Shown here: in pieces, positions 56,024-64,000 of the stretch
How the letters are laid out: each line of letters starts with the position of its first letter
Position numbering within the stretch: position 1 is the first letter of the stretch
Source of the DNA: Styela clava
Taxonomy: Eukaryota > Chordata > Ascidiacea > Stolidobranchia > Styelidae
Length of the DNA stretch: 64,000 nucleotides
Direction of reading: 5' to 3'
NCBI RefSeq assembly: GCF_964204865.1
Contig: NC_135260.1
Coordinates: 1,860,001-1,924,000 of the forward strand
Translations under genes and position numbers: made by a program
The notes under the pieces: model-generated
Databases searched by the model: none
Told to the model about the DNA's origin: nothing
What the model saw: the letters and a program-made list of their open reading frames with translations, nothing else

Positions 56024-56615
56024 TAAAACATCATTAAATTGTAAATATCCCAGGATTGGAGTTGGTAACTATTTGAACACCTGAGCCAGTATATGAGTAA
56101 GCGAAATATGGCGTTAGGCCTCACGCTATAGTTGTACCAGAAATGTCGGGCTTGCAATATAATGTTGAATACGCCCGATCAAGAAATATCAATAACATAG
56201 GTCCAATTAGTACTTGAATAATTAGTGATCAACGTGTAACATAAAGTGCCCTAGTTACGACTTTAACAAGTCATGGCGAGAACCACTAACAAGAGATCAA
56301 ATTTGGCAATATTGCATTATCACTGTTGTCACCGTTACCCCAACCTGTTGTGTCTGGAGTCGTTTTCTTCCATTAACTAGAGTGACACCGGAATATCGGG
56401 TTGCTTAATATGTCTCAAAGTCCGGCTTTTGTTAGTATTTCATGTTTAACTTTTTTCTTAGTATGATGTAATGTAAGACTCACTCCCTCAAAAGTGACGC
56501 TGCTCGATATATTCACTGGTTTATCGTGTCTCCATTCACACTGAAATGCATTTTTTATCTTTTACAATTATATTTGTCCGATGTGTACTTTCGGTTTGTG
56601 ATAAAATAAACTACA
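56024..56615 (+). repeat. 592-bp insert in 5S unit 23, contains decayed 5S-like sequence
   Basis: It interrupts the spacer between TTTAGTTA and GACTGACTGACT. No long ORF, poly(A) tail or inverted ends are visible. Between about 56150 and 56250 it has patches in the same order as 5S: GTTGAATAC, CCCGATC, TTAGTACTTG, then GTGCC. This suggests an old, degenerate 5S copy within an older spacer. The second half (56251-56615) is unassigned AT-rich DNA. Confidence 0.75.
56150..56250 (+). pseudogene. Degenerate 5S rRNA-like relic, unit 23 insert
   Basis: Compared with the 5S gene, the 5' patch GTTGAATACGCCCGATC differs at one base from GTTGAATACACCCGATC, and TTAGTACTTG (5S nt 72-81) is intact with GTGCC about 40 bases on. 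The A box is lost, so it should not be transcribed as 5S. An alternative is a 5S-derived SINE head, but no SINE body is evident. Confidence 0.6.
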
Positions 56616-57187
56616 GACTGACTGACTATTAACGTTGATACATTTTTATTGAACCGGACTTAATCGAAAAATTAAACTCTCGCCAAGTTACGGGCGATCA
56701 CCGAAGTGCCACGCGCTTGTGAGAGTTTATATATAACTTTTGATACTGTGTGAGTGCACGCAACCTAGCTTTGAGCACATTATAATAAAAACAAGCTTAT
56801 AAGAAGGGCAACTTTCATATATACTGTCGAACTATCTGGGTTATATGTAATACAATGGGCATCCGCTTATCAAAAAAGCTTTGTCAATAACACGTCAGGC
56901 CTCAATAACAAACAAGCGAGTTATATCAGCGACTCGATGCTTGCGTTAAGCCATACACCAGAGATAAAATACCTATGAGGAAAAACATGCAATCAATAAA
57001 TTAACGCATGTAACCAATAATAACAAAATTTGACACTGGTAGAAAATGTCGGCGGTAAGCCACTGAGCGAAACAGCGACTGCCTGAGTTTCATTGTTTGT
57101 GACTCTACAAACGAAACGGTTGCGCTTCGCTTCTCTCTCTTTAGGCGTTGCCTAAATATAAATACCCGAATATGTCTCGTCGATATC

Positions 57188-57307
57188 GCCTACGACCATA
57201 CCACGTTGAATACACCCGATCTCGTTCGATCTCGGAAGTTAAGCAACGTCGGGCTCGGTTAGTACTTGCATGGGTTACCGGCTGGGAATACCGGGTGCCG
57301 TAGGCTT
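57188..57307 (+). rRNA. 5S ribosomal RNA variant, unit 24
   Basis: 120 nt with G89T inside the C box (CATGGGTTACC). The C box is contacted by TFIIIA, so this copy may be poorly transcribed. Confidence 0.9.
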
Positions 57308-57915
57308 TTCGCTTTTATCAAAAATAAAAGGAATGCTATCTAAACAAAACATAATTTAAAATAAATATGTTATAAAATATTTCAGATTGTCGAGGACTGA
57401 ATAATTACTAACAGGGGCGAAACGCAACTTTACGACATCGATATTTCGAATGCGTCTTAATAGGTATACTATATATGGCAGAATAATCGGTGCTACTATA
57501 GAGTGAGTTAGAATATGGGAAATCGAGATAAGACGGCTTAATTAATCACATGACGGATCACGGCCAATCGCCCAGTTATCAGTCAAGGCGAGTTATTTCA
57601 TTTCGGAAGCATGGACTTAATGGTAGCGGAAGCCGTAACTTACCTGCGGTAACATGGACTACCTTACGACGACGAAGGGTCTAAAAACTATCCCTTAATG
57701 GAATTCGACCCACGCAGAGTAATCAGAGGTGTGGTAACGAGCGTAAATCTAACACTTAGCACGATGCGCCACACGGTTGAGCATGAGTTTTACCATAGCT
57801 TGAAATCTACCTATATCTAGTATAACATAGTGCGATCTACGTCAATTCAGTACTTTAGCGCAGGTTCAAAGCCTTCATTTTGCATCCATAGTAGATATCT
57901 CATTAAATTTAGTTA

Positions 57916-58508
57916 TAAAACATCATTAAATTGTAAATATCCCAGGATTGGAGTTGGTAACTATTTGAACACCTGAGACAGTATATGAGTAAGCGAAATA
58001 TGGCGTTAGGCCTCACGCTATAGTTGTACCAGAAATGTCGGGCTTGCAATATAATGTTGAATACGCCCGATCAAGAAATAATAACAACATAGGTCCAATT
58101 AGTACTTGAATAATTAGTGATCAACGTGTAACATAAAGTGCCCCAGTTACGACTTTAACAAGTCATGGCGAGAACCACTAACAAGAGATCAAATTTGGCA
58201 ATATTGCATTATCACTGTTGTCACCGTTACCCCAACCTGTTGTGTCTGGAGTCGTTTTCTTCCATTAACTAGAGTGACACCGGAATATCGGGTTGCTTAA
58301 TATGTCTCAAAGTCCGGCTTTTGTTAGTATTTCATGTTTAACTTTTTTCTTAGTATGATGTAATGTAAGACTCACTCCCTCAAAAGTGACGCTGCTCGAT
58401 ATTATTCACTGGTTTATCGTGTCTCCATTCACACTGAAATGCATTTTTTATCTTTTACAATTATATTTGTCCGATGTGTACTTTCGGTTTGTGATAAAAT
58501 AAACTACA
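57916..58508 (+). repeat. 593-bp insert in 5S unit 24, copy of the unit 23 insert
   Basis: Same boundaries and nearly the same sequence as 56024-56615, with a few substitutions and one-base indels. It shows the insert was spread by duplication or conversion of array units, not by a second independent insertion. Confidence 0.85.
58044..58144 (+). pseudogene. Degenerate 5S rRNA-like relic, unit 24 insert
   Basis: Same 5S-like patches as the unit 23 relic, with small differences (TCAAGAAATAATAAC in place of TCAAGAAATATCAAT). Confidence 0.58.
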
Positions 58509-59080
58509 GACTGACTGACTATTAACGTTGATACATTTTTATTGAACCGTACTTAATCGAAAAGTTAAACTCTCGCCAAGTTACGGGCGATCACCGAAGT
58601 GCCACGCGCTTGTGAGAGTTTATATATAACTTTTGATACTGTGTGGGTGCACGTAACCTAGCTTTGAGCACATATAATAAAAACAAGCTTATAAGAAGGG
58701 CAACTTTCATATATACTGTCGAACTATCTGGGTTATGTGCAATACAATGGGCATCCGCTTATCGAAAAGCTTTGTCAATAACACGTCAGGCCTCAATAAC
58801 AAACAAGCGAGTTATATCAGCAACTCGATGCTTGCGTTAAGCCATACACCAGAGATAAAATACCTATGAGGAAAAACATGCAATCAATAAATTAACGCAT
58901 GTAACCAATAATAACAAAATTTGACACTGGTAGAAAATGTCGGCGGTAAGCCACTGAGCGAAACAGCGACTGCCTGAGTTTCATTGTTTGTGACTCTACA
59001 AACGAAACAGTTGCGCTTTGCTTCTCTCTCTCATTAGGCGTTGCCTAAATATAAATGACCGAATATGTCTCGTCGATATC

Positions 59081-59200
59081 GCCTACGACCATACCACGTT
59101 GAATACACCCGATCTCGTTCGATCTCGGAAGTTAAGCAACGTCGGGCTCGGTTAGTACTTGCATGGGTGACCGGCTGGGAATACCGGGTGCCGTAGGCTT
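59081..59200 (+). rRNA. 5S ribosomal RNA, unit 25
   Basis: 120 nt, identical to the reference, in a unit whose spacer has lost the tRNA-like segment. Confidence 0.95.
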
Positions 59201-60180
59201 TTCGCTTTTATCAAAAATAAAAGGAATGCTGTCTGAACAAAACATAATTTAAAATGAATAAGTTATAAAATATTTCAGATTGTCGAGGACTGAATAATAA
59301 CTAACAGGGGCGAAACGCAACTTTACGAATAGGCACTGAAACCCGTCATCGATATTTCGAATGCGTCTTAATAGGTATAGGCCTACTATATATGGCAGAA
59401 TAATCGGTGCTACTATGGAGTGAGTTAGGATATGGGAAATCGAGATAAGACGACCTAATTAATCATATGACGGATCACGGCCAATCGCCCGGTTATCAGT
59501 CAAGGCCAGTTATTTCATTTCGGAAGCAAGCACTTAATGGTAGCGGAAGCCGTAACTTACCTGCGGTAACATGGACTACCTTACGACGACGAAGGGTTCT
59601 AGCTATATCTAGTATTACATAGTGAGATCTACGTCAATTCAGTACTTTAGCGCAGGTTCAAAGCCTTCATTTTGCATCCCTAGTAGATATCTCATTAAAT
59701 TTAGTTAGACTGACTGACTATTAACGTTGATACATTCTTATTGAACCGGACTTAATCGAAAAATTAAACTCTCGCCAAGTTACGGGCGATCACCGAAGTG
59801 CCACGCGCTTGTGAGAGTTTATATATAACTTTTGATACTGTGTGAGTGCACGTTACCTAGCTTTGAGCACATATAATAAAAAACAAGCTTATAAGAAGGG
59901 CAACTTTCATATATACTGTCGAACTATCTGGGTTATGTGCAATACAATGGGTATCCGCTTATCAAAAAGCTTTGTCAATAACACGTCAGGCCTCAATAAC
60001 AAACAAGCGAGTTATATCAGCGACTCGATGCTTGCGTTATGCCATACACCAGAGATAAAATACCTATGAGGAAAAACATGCAATCAATAAATTAACGCAT
60101 GTAATCAATAACAAGAGAGCTATGCTCAAATATATGGACACGTAGAGTCACATAATTTTGATGACGTCATAGCGAAAAAA

Positions 60181-60288
60181 AAGGTAATAGCCTTCTGGAG
60201 AAAATTTTTATCTTTAACCACTAAAAATGTCAAAGCAATTGGTCCAGTATTCGAAGAGAAAAGCCACTTTTTAAAAACGTGTCAAGCG
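60181..60288 (+). repeat. Left copy of ~110-bp direct repeat in the unit 26 insert
   Basis: Runs from GGTAATAGCCTTCT to AAAAACGTGTCAAG and shares about 90 percent by eye with 61242-61350. Confidence 0.8.
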
Positions 60289-60296
60289 GTACTGAG

Positions 60297-60952
60297 TTAG
60301 CAGTCAGGCAGCATCTTACCTGTACACTGTAGGCCATATACGGTAATTGATCACAGAACAGATGTTCCCTTGCAAATTTTATGTTGTTTACACTTTAGGA
60401 CAGATAATTGATCACAGAACAATTCTTCCCTTTCAAATTTTATGTTGTTTCCAGTAGACTCTCATCAAAATAAACAAATATAGTAGTCTACAAGTGCTAC
60501 AACGCTTGCATTACTGCACTGGTAGGACCGTGAAAGAATAAGTTACGGTAATTTCATTGTGGTAAGACACCGGTACCGGCACCAGTACCAGTATCGTACT
60601 TACGTACTGAGCTACCAGTACCGGTTAGCAGTCAGCCAGCATCTTACCTGTACACTGTAGGCCATATACGGTAATTGATCACAGAACAGTTGTTCCCTTG
60701 CAAATTTTATGTTGTTTACACTTTAGGACAGATAATTGATCACAGAACAATTCTTCCCTTTCAAATCTTATGTTGTTTCCAGTAGACTCTCATCAAAATA
60801 AACAAATATAGTAGGCTACAAGTGCTACAACGCTTGCATTACTGCACTGGTAGGACCGTGGAAGAATAAGTTACGGTAATTTCATTGTGGTAAGACACCG
60901 GTACCGGCACCAGTACCAGTATCGTACTTACGTACTGAGCTACCAGTACCGG
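60297..60952 (+). repeat. 328-bp tandem duplication inside the unit 26 insert
   Basis: TTAGCAGTCAG starts at 60297 and again at 60625. The two copies are nearly identical, differing at a few bases. Each itself contains a shorter near-repeat (GATAATTGATCACAGAACA type) and ends in a GGTACC/ACCAGTACC-rich tract. Confidence 0.9.
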
Positions 60953-61241
60953 TACCGAACCTGTAGGTCTGATATTCCGTTCCGCATACGATAGGCTATA
61001 AAACTTGCATTGCAGCATTAGTAATACCGCGGAAGGAATAAGTCAATTTCACTGCGTTAAGGTACCTGTATGACAACTTACCAGTACCGACCTACAGTAG
61101 CTGTAGTACTGAGCAAGACAATCGATCGCGAAACCGCTTGAAATAAGTGTAAAACAGTGTTCCCATGGGTAAAAATAAATACCGCGAAATTTTGTATGAA
61201 ATATCATATCTCATAGGATTCATATAAAATTTAAGAATAAA

Positions 61242-61350
61242 CAAAAGTAATAGCCTTCTAGCGAAAAAAATTAATCTTTAACCACTGAAAATTTCAAAGC
61301 AATTGGTCCAGTATTCGAAGAGAAAAGCGACTTTTTAAAAACGTGTCAAA
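61242..61350 (+). repeat. Right copy of ~110-bp direct repeat in the unit 26 insert
   Basis: Same segment as 60181-60288, from GTAATAGCCTTCT to AAAAACGTGTCAAAG. It is more diverged than the 328-bp duplication, so the flanking repeat is older. Confidence 0.8.
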
Positions 61351-61390
61351 GAACAAGAACAAGAACAACAAGAACAAGAACAACAACAAC
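61348..61390 (+). repeat. AAGAAC/AAC microsatellite
   Basis: Short run of AAGAAC and AAC repeats just before the right end of the unit 26 insert. Confidence 0.85.
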
Positions 61391-61596
61391 ATAATATTGA
61401 AACGATCGTTATGTCCACTACGTGTCCAATAACAAAATTTGACACTGGTAGAAAATGTCGGCGGTAAGCCACTGAGCGAAACAGCGACTGCCTGAGTTTC
61501 ATTGTTTGTGACTCTACAAACGAAACAGTTGCGCTTCGCTTCTCTCTCATTAGGCGTTGCCTAAATATAAATAACCGAATATGTCTCGTCGATATC

Positions 61597-61716
61597 GCCT
61601 ACGACCATACCACGTTGAATACACCCGATCTCGTTCGATCTCGGAAGTTAAGCAACGTCGGGCTCGGTTAGTACTTGCATGGGTGACCGGCTGGGAATAC
61701 CGGGTGCCGTGTGCTT
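61597..61716 (+). rRNA. 5S rRNA variant with weakened helix I, unit 26
   Basis: 120 nt with A115G and G116T (GTGTGC in place of GTAGGC). These bases pair with nt 3-4, so helix I gains one mismatch and one wobble pair. It follows the 1.3-kb insert of this unit. Confidence 0.88.
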
Positions 61717-62794
61717 TTCGCTTTTATCAAAAATAAAAGGAATGCTGTCTGAACAAAACATAATTTAAAATGAATATGTTATAAAATATTTCAGATTGTC
61801 GAGGACTGAATAATAACTAACAGGGGCGAAACGCAACTTTACGAATAGTCACTGAGACCCGTCATCGATATTTCGAATGCGTCTTAATAGGTATAGGCCT
61901 ACTATGTATGGCAGAATAATCGGTGCTACTATGGAGTGAGTTAGGATATGGGAAATCGAGATAAGACGACTTAATTAATCATATGACGGATCACGGCCAA
62001 TCGCCCGGTTATCAGTCAAGGCTAGTTATTTCATTTCGGAAGCAAGCACTTAATGGTAGCGGAAGCCGTAACTTACCTGCAGTAACATGGACTACCTTAC
62101 GACGACGAAGGGTTCTAGCTATATCTAGTATTACATAGTGAGATCTACGTCAATTCAGTACTTTAGCGCAGGTTCAAAGCCTTCATTTTGCATCCCTAGT
62201 AGATATCTCATTAAATTTAGTTAGACTGACTGACTATTAACGTTGATACATTTTTATTGAACCGGACTTAATCGAAAAATTAAACTCTCGCCAAGTTACG
62301 GGCGATCACCGAAGTGCCACGCGCTTGTGAGAGTTTATATATAACTTTTGATACTGTGTGAGTGCACGTCACCTAGCTTTGAGCACATATAATAAAAAAC
62401 AAGCTTATAAGAAGGGCAACTTTCATATATACTGTCGAACTATCTGGGTTATGTGCAATACAATGGGCATCCGCTTATCGAAAAGCTTTGTCAATAACAC
62501 GTCAGGCCTCAATAAAAAACAAGCGAGTTATATCAGCGACTCGATGCTTGCGTTAAGCCATACACCAGAGATAAAATACCTATGAGGAAAAACATGCAAT
62601 CAATAAATTAACGCATATAATCAATAATAACAAAATTTGACACTGGTAGAAAATGTCGGCGGTAAGCCACTGAGCGAAACACCGACTGCCTGAGTTTCAT
62701 TGTTTGTGACTCTACAAACGAAACAGTTGCGCTTCGCTTCTCTCTCATTAGGCGTTGCCTAAATATAAATAACCGAATATGTCTCGTCGATATC

Positions 62795-62914
62795 GCCTAC
62801 GACCATACCACGTTGAATACACCCGATCTCGTTCGATCTCGGAAGTTAAGCAACGTCGGGCTCGGTTAGTACTTGCATGGGTGACCGGCTGGGAATACCG
62901 GGTGCCGTAGGCTT
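62795..62914 (+). rRNA. 5S ribosomal RNA, unit 27
   Basis: 120 nt, identical to the reference. Confidence 0.95.
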
Positions 62915-63992
62915 TTCGCTTTTATCAAAAATAAAAGGAATGCTGTCTGAACAAAACATAATTTAAAATGAATATGTTATAAAATATTTCAGATTGTCGA
63001 GGACTGAATAATAACTAACAGGGGCGAAACGCAACTTTACGAATAGGCACTGAAACCCGTCATCGATATTTCGAATGCGTCTTAATAGGTATAGGCCTAC
63101 TATGTATGGCAGAATAATCGGTGCTACTGTGGAGTGAGTTAGGATATGGGAAATCGAGATAAGACGACTTAATTAATCATATGACGGATCACGGCCAATC
63201 GCCCGGTTATCAGTCAAGGCTAGTTATTTCATTTCGGAAGCAAGCACTTAATGGTAGCGGAAGCCGTAACTTACCTGCGGTAACATGGACTACCTTACGA
63301 CGACGAAGGGTTCTAGCTATATCTAGTATTACATAGTGAGATCTACGTCAATTCAGTACTTTAGCGCAGGTTCAAAGCCTTCATTTTGCATCCCTAGTAG
63401 ATATCTCATTAAATTTAGTTAGACTGACTGACTATTAACGTTGATACATTTTTATTGAACCGGACTTAATCGAAAAATTAAACTCTCGCCAAGTTACGGG
63501 CGATCACCGAAGTGCCACGCGCTTGTGAGAGTTTATATATAACTTTTGATACTGTGTGAGTGCACGTCACCTAGCTTTGAGCACATATAATAAAAAACAA
63601 GCTTATAAGAAGGGCAACTTTCATATATACTGTCGAACTATCTGGGTTATGTGCAATACAATGGGCATCCGCTTATCGAAAAGCTTTGTCAATAACACGT
63701 CAGGCCTCAATAAAAAACAAGCGAGTTATATCAGCGACTCGATGCTTGCGTTAAGCCATACACCAGAGATAAAATACCTATGAGGAAAAACATGCAATCA
63801 ATAAATTAACGCATATAATCAATAATAACAAAATTTGACACTGGTAGAAAATGTCGGCGGTAAGCCACTGAGCGAAACACCGACTGCCTGAGTTTCATTG
63901 TTTGTGACTCTACAAACGAAACAGTTGCGCTTCGCTTCTCTCTCATTAGGCGTTGCCTAAATATAAATAACCGGATATGTCTCGTCGATATC

Positions 63993-64000
63993 GCCTACGA
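63993..64000 (+). rRNA. 5S ribosomal RNA, first 8 nt (unit 28, cut by window end)
   Basis: Only GCCTACGA is in the window, but it follows the same upstream flank as every other copy, with one change in it (ACCGGATATG). Confidence 0.85.

Larger units (their letters stand above)
60113..61427. mobile_element. 1.3-kb non-coding insert in 5S unit 26, class uncertain
   Basis: It interrupts the spacer at AATAAC, which occurs on both sides (60107-60112 and 61428-61433) and may be a target duplication. GGACACGTAG at 60136-60145 is inverted as CTACGTGTCC at 61418-61427, exactly at the right end, suggesting short terminal inverted repeats 23 bp in from the left edge. A ~110-bp segment occurs near both ends in direct orientation (60181-60288 and 61242-61350). 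A 328-bp tandem duplication lies between. There is no ORF of note. A non-autonomous DNA transposon is possible, but the family was not recognised. Confidence 0.6.
48662..64000 (+). repeat. 5S rDNA array, right block (rest of unit 18 to unit 28)
   Basis: Unit 18 resumes after the LINE. Later units begin at 49557, 50865, 52182, 53483, 54791, 56707, 58600, 59799, 62315 and 63513. Lengths are far less uniform than on the left: 1308, 1317, 1301, 1308, 1916, 1893, 1199, 2516 and 1198 bp, because units 23 and 24 carry a 592-bp insert, unit 26 a 1.3-kb insert, and units 25-27 a deletion of about 130 bp. Units 18-23 carry CGGCCGATCA where the left block and units 24-28 have CGGGCGATCA, so this block is a mosaic of two subfamilies. 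Confidence 0.96.

Noticed and set aside
56390-56460. A second decayed 5S-like match in the 592-bp insert (AAGTCCGGC, GTTAGTATTTCATG)
   Set aside because: Only short scattered matches, too weak to separate from chance by eye.

Overview
The window is metazoan nuclear DNA: a tandem 5S ribosomal RNA array of roughly 1.2-1.33 kb units, all on the + strand, broken up by a nest of retrotransposons. Nothing in it is bacterial. The 120-nt 5S sequence is clearly animal. The GGCCTA-rich AT background and the mix of BEL/Pao, Ty3/gypsy, Jockey/CR1-like and Tx1-like elements suggest an aquatic or otherwise large-genome invertebrate, but the species cannot be fixed from the sequence.

Array. Twenty-seven complete or nearly complete 5S copies and a 28th cut by the window end occur in three blocks: 1-21422, 41458-42939 and 48662-64000. 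Nineteen copies are 120 nt. Eight carry the same 10-nt loss between two GATCTCG direct repeats. Upstream of most genes is a TATA-like box at about -31 to -24, and a T4 run ends each gene. Most spacers carry, on the - strand, a tRNA-like sequence with recognisable pol III A and B boxes, probably a fossil tRNA-derived SINE. Shared variants show multi-unit duplications (units 1-3/4-6, 6-7/8-9, 11-12/14-15, 19-21/22-24), as expected from unequal exchange.

Nest 1 (21419-41461). A Ty3/gypsy element (- strand, 370-bp LTRs, target duplication TACC) entered the spacer of unit 17. Its gag was later split by a Jockey/CR1-superfamily LINE (34707-39933, - strand; ORF1, a small PHD-finger ORF and an APE endonuclease/RT ORF2). 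A BEL/Pao element (21426-30053, + strand, 930-bp LTRs) inserted across the edge of one gypsy LTR, duplicating CCTGT, two bases of which are rDNA and three gypsy. BEL LTRs differ at about four sites and gypsy LTRs at about two, so both are recent. Each has lesions: an in-frame stop between RNase H and integrase in BEL; in gypsy the LINE, a gag frameshift and a truncated integrase.

Nest 2 (42940-48661). A Tx1/L1-like LINE (- strand, CCHC ORF1, APE/RT ORF2 with one frameshift, poly(A) tail) sits about 55 bp upstream of a 5S start, flanked by an imperfect 14-bp duplication.

Right-hand array (48662-64000). Units are more divergent. Units 23 and 24 carry a 592-bp insert containing a badly decayed 5S-like sequence. 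Unit 26 carries a 1.3-kb insert with a 328-bp tandem duplication, flanking ~110-bp direct repeats and short inverted ends. Units 25-27 have lost the tRNA-like part of the spacer through one shared deletion of about 130 bp. No host protein-coding gene is recognisable; all credible protein ORFs belong to retrotransposons.
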